Source: Armigeres subalbatus (Eukaryota; Arthropoda; Insecta; Diptera; Culicidae). Taken from it: a DNA stretch of 64,000 bases. Positions 33,486-45,400 of the stretch are shown here, in pieces. The notes under the pieces were generated by a model. That model saw nothing but the letters and a program-made list of their open reading frames with translations, was not told the DNA's origin and did not search any database. The DNA lies in the NCBI RefSeq assembly GCF_024139115.2, contig NC_085141.1, positions 180,365,047 to 180,429,046 of the forward strand, read 5' to 3'. Each line of letters begins with the position of its first letter. Position 1 is the first letter of the stretch. Both the position numbers and the translations under genes were made by a program.

Positions 33486-36400
33486 CTGTGAATAAACAAA
33501 ATCATAAATCTAGTGGCATTGAAAGGAAAATGTCGGATCTTACCGCTTCTCGCCTGCGACGTTCCTGCTCCAATTTCCTCAGTTCGGCCCTCTTGGCCGC
33601 TGACCTATCCAAATTGTGCGGTGTTGTAGGAGTTGACGGTGAAGGGCTTCCCTGGGGAGATGCTTTGATTTCTTCGACTACCCGGGTGGGCACTGGTTCT
33701 GGTGCAACTTTACTGTAAGCAAACAGGATTATATTATTATAATGAAGTACCCATGAAAACGCGCTTTAATACAATTCCCTCACATATTGGCAGTAATTGA
33801 TTCAAGGTGCCCAAATAGGATAAAGATCGTACACAAAAGGTCAGCTATGAATACAACAAATTAATTGTTGTAGACAAAAAGCGCAATACGCAATAAAAAT
33901 ATATTTGCGGGATTTTGGCTGATGGACCAAAATCTCATATGAAACCTCATCATTTCCCGTAGTGGGCACCACTCAGCCGTCTCTAGCAGGGCACATGGAG
34001 AGAACGTGCATTATTTTAATTTGTTATTTGTTACATGTTGATAGCTTATAGTTGTATAAAATAATAGTAACGTGGAGTTGTTACACTGGCGCCCAGCTAA
34101 ATAACCCACAATGATAGTAATGGCGATTTGATATTACGGCAAGTATTGATTTGATTGCTTAACGTGTGATTCATTTGATTTTTCGCGAGAATCATTTGTA
34201 ATCCAATTTAATTGTAGGATCAACAGAGCTAGTTCAGTGTAGCAAAGAATCTGATTATAGAACAATTTGCCAAGACTCGTTGGCGTTCAGACATTTTTTG
34301 GTAGGATTCGCTACCGTTATTAAGGTTTAGAATAGATTTAGTTTTTTGAGATTTGTGGCTTAGGTTAAGTTTCCAGTCTGTTAGTCCTCTAGTCAGATTT
34401 TTCGCAAGCTGTCATGATAGAGAACTGATTCGGGAGGCTATACCCCATGATAAATTTCTTTTAGAAAGCTCCAAATGCGGGGAGCACTGGCTCTGATGAT
34501 GCATTTCAACTTGTTCTACACAGCCTTGCAGTAACCTACACGAAAGGAGGGAAAACAAAGCGAAAATCACCATTTTTCTGTGGGGGCTGCCTATCCGATT
34601 CTGTTTTTTCGCACTTGTAGGTACAAGTATGATAAATTTGTTATCATGGCTTGTTATGATTCGGAACAGTTTTTGCCTCTCTTTTATCGTTGTTCGTTAA
34701 CTTTTGAGAGCGATTTCTGCAAACCCTGGTCTGGACTCAAGAGGAAAGCCTGAAAGTAGGCAATAAAATGTTTAGTTGTGATGTGTCCCAAGTTTGTTCC
34801 AGACACTGACATCGAATCGTTGATGCCAAATGGCAATAATTGCGGGATCTGAATGATGGACCAAAATCTCATATAAAACCTCGACATTTTTCGTAGTGGG
34901 CACCACCTAGCCGTCTCTCTAAGGGCATTATTTTAATTTGTTATGTGTTACAACTTTCCTAGCAGTGCAGCCTAGCCTACCCTAGATCATAACGAAAACA
35001 TATTTTGATACCAAAATCACATTGAAATCATAATTTGTTTCCAAAATTTGATTTAACAAAAAGATACTATTATAAGTAATCAATATCAGCAATTCCACAA
35101 AATCGCAACAAGGTATCGATTTGTTTTCAAGCTTTGCTCAAGTGATTATTGAAAGCTCAACAGCGAACATACATACTTTGATGCTCTTGCCCCGGACTAT
35201 GTGTGTTTTTTCTTCGCTGATTAAAACGAGCTTGATGTTGAACTTCATGTAAGAATAATGATGCCTTAATACACTGCTCCGTAAGAAGAATGATTTTACT
35301 ATTGAAAATAAGTTGAGGTTCGGCGAAATTCAAATCGAAAGTTGCTGAATTATTAACTGCGGAAAATATTGAACAAAATCTAGATTTTTCCAAACTCCGA
35401 TGTTGTTGAAGAGAAGTTCCCATAAAATCAAATTGATAGGAAAGCATGAGAGCAAGGCTCGGAATGCAAAAACACTTTTCAAACATGCTGTCGTAATTTG
35501 CGCGAATTATAGTGGATAACCCTTAAAAATAAATGCATAAGGTCATATGATTGGAAAAAATAGCTCAGAATATGTTCTGCTAACTGAACCGAAAAGATGG
35601 TGTTGCAACAGAATTTTCTCGTATCAAGTCTGAGAGAGCAGAAACAATAGTATCGACTCATAGTCAGCTACGGTGATAAAACCTGCGGAATTAAATGTCC
35701 TTCCAAGTATGTTATTTAAAAAAGATTCACAGGAATAAAATGTTTTGTTTTAGTTATAAAAAATCATGTTGTTCTAAAATTCAATTTGAAATAAAAAACA
35801 AAACCTTTTTCGGCAAAGTGTTTCGGCATCTTTCAGACCATATGCTCACGTATTGAGTCACGTGATTGACGATAAATTGAGTCCCCCAAGAGCAAAAATG
35901 TAAAAAAAAGTAGGGTTAGGCGGGGCAAGATGGGTCACGGGGTAAGATGGGTCAGGGCCGTTTTTGAGCATCGTGTACATTTTAATGTGGAGATTATGAC
36001 TTTGTAGGAGGAATAATTTGGTTCTACAATATTGTCACTCGATTTGATGATAAAATTTTATTTTGGTAGAGTATGGCAAGGTAAAATGTTTTTCAGCATT
36101 GTTTCTTATGCAAAACACACTTTCTATAAAACGTGTAATCTCGTCGAGCAATGTAAAATTTAAACATTTTTAGTAACATAGTGAACGTATTATAAGTCAT
36201 GTAGGTGATGTTATACTAACTGCGTTGAAATAAATAAATTTGATCGAAAATTAGACATTCTAACATGAACTTACAAATGGGGCAAGATGGGTCAGCACAT
36301 ACTGAGGGCATAGTTCGTATTCAAAACATATTTACCATTGCTGGTTCAATCATTTTAAGATTACTTTTGACATAATGGTGTTATTTTGTTTATTGAAAAT

Positions 36401-39400
36401 GTCTATTTTCTGTCTTTAAGAAAGCAATACTCAGACGGCTTGTTTTTATAAGAATTTGCAGACATTTTTGAATGTAGAGCCATTTCTTCATCCAAGGCTC
36501 AAACATTATGTTTTATTCGATATAATCATTGGCAATAAAGCTATCTATCTGTGTGTAGTTCAATATTGGGATTAAAAACATTATTAATTGCAGTATTTAA
36601 AGGTGACCCATCGTGCCCCGCTGTTTGACCCATCTTACCCCGTCATTTTTTGATTGACAGAAAAATAGACTTCTACTTTAATGGCTCGAAATGGAATAAA
36701 AAGTGGAGTTTTTGTTATTTTATACCTCTGGCTTACAGATTATGAGCTATTTTTATAGATCCATGTTGAAAAGTTGAATTAAAATGTTTCTGTTCTGAGC
36801 TATTAGGAGTTCGCCTTAGGCGACCCATCTTGCCCCATCATACCCTACGTTTCCCCATACTAATCTCCATGTAAATTTAAGACACGATGCGGCATGCGAG
36901 GTCGCAATCAATCGAGCCCATACTTTGCACAGTTGATTGGGGTCCCAAAACGATTCAGAAGAACCTTGATCTCACTTGATCGAACTCAGTTACGCATACT
37001 CAGTATCTATTTTTTCGAATGATGCATTCAAAAATTACGCACTAGGTCAAATTGTTCAAAATAATAGCAGTTTTTGTTTTGCAAATATCAGGAAAACAAT
37101 TAATTGAAATGCGTCATTCGAAAGAAATAGATACTGAATATGTGTAAATTTCAACATATTTGTAGTTCACTGAACTATCTCTTCACAGCTGGATCTTCTA
37201 GTCGGTCTATTTTGATTCGTTGCCCGTACCTCTACTCCCGACGCTGAATCCGAGCAATGCGTTGTCGGATCTCGTCAATTAGAAGATGATGATCGATTGG
37301 GATTTCAGCGATGCGTTTATTACGGGCACCGTCTCCATTTTCAGCTGATCCATTACTTCTTCTTCTTATTGGCATTACATCCCCACACTGGAACAGAGCC
37401 GCCTCGCCGCTTAGTGTCCATTACTAGAGGAGCCAAATACTAGACTTGTCAACTAAAAGCGGCTCTAGAGAAGTAAGTCAAACGCTGCTGGCTGCAGACG
37501 GGAGAAACGGGCGCAGGTGGACTCCCCGGTCGACGATGGGAGGAAAGCCGAAACAACCGGCGATAATAGCCTCCTCTACGATATTTCACGACGCATGATT
37601 GGAGCAAGGACAAATCCTTGGATGCCAGAGAAAGACGCGACATGTCAGTCACTCACCGATCCAACTGATCAGCTGAAACGTTGGCTCGACCACTTAGAAC
37701 AACTTCTTTGATAGGGAAAGGTTCACAATTCTCTGAAGGCAGCAGGCAGGATTCCGCCGCGCACGATCAAGTCAGAGCCATTCTGTCACGCTTTGCATCA
37801 TCTTGAAGCAGGACAATGAATTTCAAGAGCCCCTCTATTTGGTACTGATTGACCACAGAGTCCTGCAGAATGGAATTGCTAGAGTGAAGCTAGGATGGAT
37901 GTTTCATATCTTTGTTGCTGTCCCATCGTAATTGGCCATCGTAATCGACGAAATCATGGCCCGCTCTAGCAGCCCACCACCATAGAGCAATCGAACGACC
38001 TCAATCCAGATGATGATACTGATTTATCAACGTTTCAGCGCTCAACCATGTAGAGTAAACTGAATGACCTACGCACGCTCCCACTCATAAACGTCAACAA
38101 GACCAATACGTTGGATGTTAACAAATTCTACAGAGCGGTAGCCGGGCAAACAGTGGAGAAAGTCGAAAACCAAAACCAGCCAACAACGGGGGGCGGACCA
38201 AGATCAACATCGAACATGGAGATGCAATCGGTTCAGACAATGCACTAAATCCCGAATACGGAACTCTAACGTGAAATCTGTGAAATCTCCAGTGAGAATT
38301 GGTGCGTATTAGCAGAGATCACATAGATTTGCGAGTGTTCATCAACCGATGTCAACGTCATCGAAATCGAATCTATGACAAAAGGTCGAAAGACAAAAGG
38401 TCGAAAGGACAAAAGGTCGAAAGACAAAAGGTCGAAAGACAAAAGGTCGAAAGGACAAAACGTCGAAAGGGACAGAAGGTCGAAAGGACAAAAGGTCGAA
38501 AGGTACAGAAGGTCGACCGGGACAAAAGGTCGAAAAGGACAAAAGGTCGAAAGAGACAAAAGGTCGATCAAGAACAAGTTGATAGCAAGAAGAATTTAAG
38601 AAATGCATTTAACTTCAAGCAGAAATAACACACTCATCATATCAATCAAAGTTGAAGAATGAGCAATTTTCAAAGAAGGAGTAATTACTATGAAACAATA
38701 TTATGAATATCTAGATAGTTCTGTTAGAGATAAAAAAGATTGTTCATTTAGGAAATAAATAAAACTTGTATTGCGCGACAGAGTTGTCCTATATAGTTGG
38801 CAAAAAAGTTGCTCTTTTATTTTAAACTATTTTTGGCAACTAAATACAATTCATTCAATGAGTTCAAATAATAGATGAATATCTAGGTTTTCTGAATGTC
38901 ACTTCGATCTGCCAAAATAGTGTACTCCGCAGCCACGCAGGCGCACACATTGAAAATACACCGGCGTGTAATATACGCTGGTGTATTTGATTTGCGGCGA
39001 GCACCATTTTGACAGTCGAAGTGACATTAAGGAAACTCAACATTCATCTATTAGTTGTACTCACTGAATGAATTTTATTTAATTGTTAAAAATAGTGAAA
39101 AATAAAAGAGTAGAGTTTTTGCTAACTGTGTAGTGCAACTTTGGTGCAAGGTTGACTTTCTTCGTTTCAGTTTCTTGTCTATTTCTACCTTTTGTCCCTT
39201 TCGACCTTTTGATCCTATTGATCTTTAGTTTCTTTCGACCTTTTGTCCCGTTCGACGTTTTATCCTTTTCGACCTTTTGTCCCTTTCGACGTTTTGTCCT
39301 TTCGACCTTTTGTCCCTTTCGACCTTTTGTCCTTTTCGACCATTTGTCCCTTCGACCTTTTGTCTTTCGATGTTTTGTCTTTCGACCTTTTGTCCTTTCG

Positions 39401-42400
39401 ACCTTTTGTCTTTCGACCTTTTGTTCCTAACCCATCGAAATCCGATATCAACAGCATCTCCACAATGTGAATGGACGTAGGCCAATCACGCACCACGTAA
39501 GAGAAGAAATCTGCAAGCAAGCGCTGGAAAGGAATCCGACAGGATATCGTAACAGAGAAAACCTAGGATCTGACGACGAAACCTTAACAAAGAAAGTATA
39601 GTAAGTCCGGAAAGTCTGCGATTCCGAACCTATGCAAGAACTTCTTAGAACAGTCAAGTTCAGACAACACGTCTGTGATTTCAAAAGTACATCTGACCAT
39701 TGCCCCTATTTATTCAACCAGCTTGAGTTTCATACTTGACTTTGTTGTTATTGATTCAACAGTTTAGAGTCCGTCAGCAAAAACAGCACTTTTCCAGAAA
39801 AAAAAAACAAAATATTGTACAGAAATAAGTTCCAGCATTTTTTTTAAATTATAAGTTTGTGCTATATTCACTACTGGATAAATATGTTACAAATATTCAT
39901 GTTCTTTGCTTTATCTAAATATTCTTTGCTATCGTTTTCCATTATTTTTAAATTTTCTATGGAATAATTTCATTTTGGACATTCTTTTTGTTTCCTTGTT
40001 ATTTTTTATTCCCCCCTCGTACCTTTCGAGAGCTGTCGGACATAAAATAAATTTAATATTTGTATCGGCCTTATTGCAAATAAAAAACTTAAAATATTTT
40101 CTTCCAAATTTAAAATACAATGAATGATATTTCCCTAGTGTAGCCAAGTTGGCTGTTATTTCGTTTGATTCACTTACCATTCGAGATTTTAACGAGCTCA
40201 AAATGAACATTAATGCTAGCTTCCCAGGAGCATTAGGTACCACAGTTAAGGACAGATACGATTCACTATCGGAGTTTCCCACTTTTCCCTTAAAGTAATT
40301 TTGACTAGAGTCTTATCTTAATTCGTAGCTTAGAAACGGCAGTATTTTCATAGTGGACTCAAAACTCGCCAAAAAACATCGGGTTAAAATACATCGGTAA
40401 AATACAGACAACGATTAAGTAATACATTACAATGTTACCTGTTATATCTTGTTATGCTTGTTATTTCATATTCAGGGCAAATTTTCACCTAAAAATGCTT
40501 AAATATTATGACAGACGTTCTTAGCAAGTGGGTTAATGAAAACAGTCAAAAATGGCGCCTGTAGTGACGAACAATAAATTTTGTTGATATTTTCACTCTT
40601 AATCGCTTAAAATGACGCTGCTTTTCATTTCATTTCATGCATACATAACAAAAGAAAAGTACAAAAATATGTGTCTGTTATTTTTATACAAAAAATCTTC
40701 ATAATTTATTATTTTGTCTTGCGTGAACGGAATTAGGCGCTTATTGGAATAAGGGCACAGCACGCTATATTTATGTAACTTAATAAACAAAATATAGCCA
40801 AAAGTCCAAAATATATTCAAGATGTCCAAAACACTATCGTCACCCTACTGACCCTAGCAGCACACATCCCGAGCAAAGTTGGATAAATTATTGATAACAA
40901 ATTCTATTATCCGGTTACCTAACATTTTGATAACTTAGTTTGTCATCAATTTGGTTCAATCAACAGCCAACGTAACACAAGTTACAGTATAACAGAATTT
41001 CGTTCCTGAAATAACTAAATGATAGCTTATTAAGTTAACACTGAGACCAAGTTGATAACACATTCTGTTATACCGTGACCTGCCCTAATTCCGCGCATCG
41101 CCTATACACAATATGTTTGAACATTTCACCAAATAATACGATGTCCATAATAGCCAGGTTCTGATAATTTGATGAAAACCACGGTATTAGGCGATGCGCG
41201 GAATTAGGGCAGGTCACGGTACATGTTATGTAAGCAAATAACAAATTTAATTTTCATAGTTATCAGTCATCACTGTTTTACCGAACAAATTAGTGGAATC
41301 TGCTTCACCGGCTTCACCACGCAGTGAAAAAATGCATGCCGTTACCAGGACTCGAACATGAAACGAGCGATTGTAGGGCTCCGTCGCTTTTTCACATAAG
41401 TTACTCCAACTCATTTGTAACCAGATTCAGTCGCCATTAAGTTGCTGTAAACTTTTCAAGTCTGACTTGTGCTTCTCGAGAAATAAAAGAATCGAACTTT
41501 ACTGATTATGGATCGACTGTACGTTTAAATTATATTTGTTAAACGGCTACTCAATGTGCGTGTTTTTCAATATTTTTCCCTTGAACGACGCAATGCTAAT
41601 GTCGGAAATATTACAGCGTTCGATAAACTGTGCAGTTTGATTGAGGAAGAATCAACTTATATACGGATCTCGAATTGGAACTCAGGGCTCATCTTAACTC
41701 ACTTGAGCAATAATTTGATCGATACTTTCATGGATGCTTTCAAGATGCTTCATTAGTTCGTAATTCGCATTTGTTTATACTGGCTAGTCTTCCAGATGAA
41801 ATTCAGAATAGATTGGAATAAATATTTGTATACGCGAAAGGGTTTAATGGTAAAGGGCATTATTTGAAGCGTATCCCAAAGTCGCGTTTCAAGTTTTTAA
41901 GATTCTAATAGCATTTGCTTCTACATAGCTTTGCGAGAATGGATTTTCAACACATCTCCAGATAAACTCCAAAGCAAGAAACAGATCAAACACTGAGGAC
42001 GATTCGCTTTATCAAACGCACAATCTCGTATATCGAACTGGTAGGGGACCAGGGGGCATTATGAACACCCGGGGCAGATTGGACACCCCCAATATTCTTG
42101 TTAATTCAATCATTTTTCTACTTTCAATGCAGCGAACTCTATAATCCTTTCATAAACAACTAATTTATAGCGTAGAATCCATTGTTTTATTTTCTTAGCG
42201 CATAAATTTGACAAAAAAGTTAGAATGTCTTCCAAATGGTTAAAAATTATAAGTTTCACCTCCCATAAAATAAGCTTTACTTTACCACAGAAGATGATTT
42301 CTCAATTATTGGTCATCCCATAGCAAAATTCTGTTATTTACAGTGCTCTGGCATGCATTTATGACAAGTTTCCTTGATTTTTACAAAATTTCCAAAAGTT

Positions 42401-45400
42401 TTTAAATTTGTTCACCTGTTGGGGCAAACTGAATACTCTATATGGGGGTAGAACTGACACCTTAAAAATTAAAAACATAACCTCAAACTCATCGAACTAG
42501 GCTTTCATATCGTGTTATTATGGTGCGGAATTATAAATCGCTATAAAAGTTCCAGTACATGACATATATACCATAGAAGTCGCTGAAAGTGCAACAAAAA
42601 AGGATGTGTTTTGTAAAGACTTGGCAATCTCGTTGGCAAGTTGATCGGTACAAATCATTGGAAGGATTGACGATGCCAGTATATTATGCAATGCTTAGAG
42701 TAGAGACAATTGATAAGGGGTCTTGCAAAGGGGTACGCCGTTTGGCATAAAGCCGTTTGGCATAAACTAATTTGGCATAATAGTCGTTTGGCATAATGGT
42801 CGTTTGGCATAATTGATTAAAAACAATATACACCCGATTCTGTTTTTACACGGATTTTTTTTACAGGGCCGTGTAAAAAAAAATCCCATACAACATTTTT
42901 GCCAAGTTGCTCCATTTTGCATGATTCGTCGAGAAATCATAAAACTTTTTTTACACGGATTTTCAAATTTTGAACTGAAAACTTTTTTAACACGGAACGC
43001 ATCCCCCGTGTAAAAAAGAATAGGGTGTATACTCAGAAAAATTACAATTCTTTCAGAAAAGTTGTTATTGGCATTTATGTAAGTTATAATTACAATATGA
43101 TTTTTCCCTTCATTTCTCGGGTACTTATTCAAAAGGAACAGGTTGCCGAAGGCTTCTCCTACCTATATGTGGTGATGGTTTGCGTGGGAGTGCTATAAGA
43201 TTAGACAAATCGACGTTTGAATCTTTGTTTACAAAATCACATACGTCCTTTTGAATAAGTACCCGAGATTTGTACATAGGCTGTTCTTTCAGTTTAAATG
43301 ACTACACTTTAATAATTGATGTTCTTATCAAAGATTTAGGTTCTTTACAATTTCCCAGAAAACTTTCTGTCGAAAACCGTATCATTTGAATCTTTTTTCA
43401 AGAATATATTTACTAATTCCGAGGAGACCATTCCTCAGAACGTATTATTCCCCAAAAAGTGTAAGTAAAGGCAATTCTATTTTATTGAATTTTTGTTCGC
43501 ATCATTTTTTTTAATCAAACGGTTGCTCGACATAGACGAAACACGTGATATGGCCTTTCTTTTATATCACGCGTTTGCTCGGTGCAATGCGAAAGGGGAG
43601 GATACTCCTTCTTTAAAATTACGCAATAGCTCGGGATAATAAAAAAGAGCTGATGATGCCTTCTTTTAAAGCACGCGTTTGTTCGGAGCAATGCAAACAG
43701 AAGATCATTCCTTCTTTTAAATTACGCGATTGTTCGCGATAATGCAAAAAAAAATGATGCTGCCTTCTTTTGAAGCTCGCATTTGCTCGGTGCAATGCAA
43801 AAAGGGAGGAGATAATTCCTGCTTTTAATTTACGCGATTTGCTCGGGATAATGCGAAAGTGTTGATGATGCCTTCTTTTAAAGCACGTGTTTGCTTGATG
43901 CAATGCGAAAGGAGAAATAATTCCTTTTTTATATTACGCGATTGCTCAGGATGATGAAAAAGAGTTGATGATGCCTTCTTTTAAAGCACGCGTTTGTTTG
44001 GAGCAATTTTTTTTTTTTTTTTTTATTCTTTATAAAGGTGTTTTTTTAATCTACAGACTAAGTTCAACACCGAAATGTTTGGAGCAATTCAAAAGGGGGA
44101 ATGATTCCTTTTTTTAATATACGCGATTGCTCAGGATAATCCAAAGAAGTTGATAATGCCTTCCTTTGAAGGGAGCATTTGCTCGGTGCAATGCAAAAAG
44201 GGAAATCATCCTTTTTTTTATATTACGCGATTGCTCGGAATAATGCAAGAGTTGATGATGCCTTTTTTGAAAACATGCGCCTTCTTTATTGTCAATATCA
44301 AGAAGTATATGTTGAAGTCCAGCTTTAAGTTGCGCAAAGAATATGAATATCGAAAATAAGATCATTTTCATTGCGTTATGCCAAACGACCATTATGCCAA
44401 ACGACTATTATGCCAAATGACCATTATGCCAAACGACTTTATGCCAAACGGCTTTATGCCAAATGACTTTATGCCAAACGGGGTAGCCCCGTCTTGCAAT
44501 AAGTGTGAGGATCCATATAAAAACAATCATATGCTTCATACAAAAAGTTTGACATACATGTATGAGGCCGGCTGAAAGTGGCATATTTTTGCGTTACGTA
44601 ATCAATCTTCCTCTATTCGTCATGGAATTAATATAGAAAACGACCATATATGACCTCGCTTAAGAAGAGGAAAATAGATTTTCGGATGTTGATGATCCAA
44701 ACACAATTTTAGGTGTCTCATACAAAATTATGACAGGAAGATGAACAATTGGGTAATATTTATGTTGGATGATCCATAAAATAGGTTTCAATGGTATATA
44801 ATCACAAGTGAGATAATTTTCTTCTCATTTTATAAGGGTGTCCATACTGCCCCATGGGGGTGTCCAATCTACCCCGCTATCTCCCCGAGAGTAGTGAAAA
44901 ATTAACTATTACAAAATCGTCCTATTTGATTGAAATTGCCTTATTTTCAATACGATTCAAAACAGAACTGGTAGTTAACGAGTAATAGTATCATGTAATT
45001 GCTAGAAATCCGAATTATATTCAATTTAAATCACCTAAAATTGATTAAAACCTTAGGGTGTCCATATTGCCCCTTGTCCCTACCACAAATGCAAGTAAAA
45101 ATATCGTACACTGCTGAAGAATAGAATATCAGAATGATTAAAAATATTGAAATAAAAGAATGTATGTTGGTTCTTGATTTCAGCACGACAAATTCATGAC
45201 TAATCGTAAGGGGGGTCGCGAACCCGAAAAGTTTGACACTGATTGTGGCCCACCAAATGTAAAATGCGACTTCTTTAAAATATGAAAACTAATATTACTC
45301 AAACTTACCGTCCATTGTTGATATCCTCCTGTTTGACCTTCTGCTGCTGTTCCTGCTGTCGTTTGAGTTCCTTTTCGGCTTGTTCCTTTTGCGAGCGTTT

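Larger units (their letters stand above)
42729..44490. mobile_element. 1.76-kb foldback-like element with iterated CGTTTGGCATAA arms and 9-bp target duplication
   Basis: The left arm (42739-42812) has five units of about 17 bp around CGTTTGGCATAA; the right arm (44376-44480) has seven in reverse. Ends AGGGGTACGCCGTTTGG and GGGGCTACCCCGTTTGG (inverted) are flanked by GTCTTGCAA at 42720-42728 and 44491-44499. The centre has two MITEs and a ~105-bp tandem array. A truncated relative is at 59107-59240. Confidence 0.85.
42040..45084. mobile_element. 3-kb TIR element (GGTAGGGRAC...) hosting several nested insertions
   Basis: Left GGTAGGGGACCAGGGGGCAT, then ATGAACACCC and GGGGCAGATTGGACACCCCC; right, in reverse, GGGTGTCCATATTGCCCCTT then GTCCCTACC (45056-45084), and an inner inverted match GGGGTGTCCAATCTACCCCG (about 44858). 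No transposase seen in the roughly 1.2 kb that is not nested insertion. Confidence 0.8.

Noticed and set aside
38378..38572. Array of short regular repeats looking like a CRISPR
   Set aside because: Units are contiguous with no unique spacers, in a eukaryotic intron; it is an arm of a foldback-like element.
38266..39485. Lys/Arg-rich and Phe/Leu-rich open frames of 60-110 codons
   Set aside because: Products of the inverted minisatellite arms; all frames open, no domain.
41330..41400. B-box-like GTTCGAGTCC on the minus strand suggesting a tRNA gene
   Set aside because: The flanking bases do not form a T stem, and no matching A box or acceptor stem was found.
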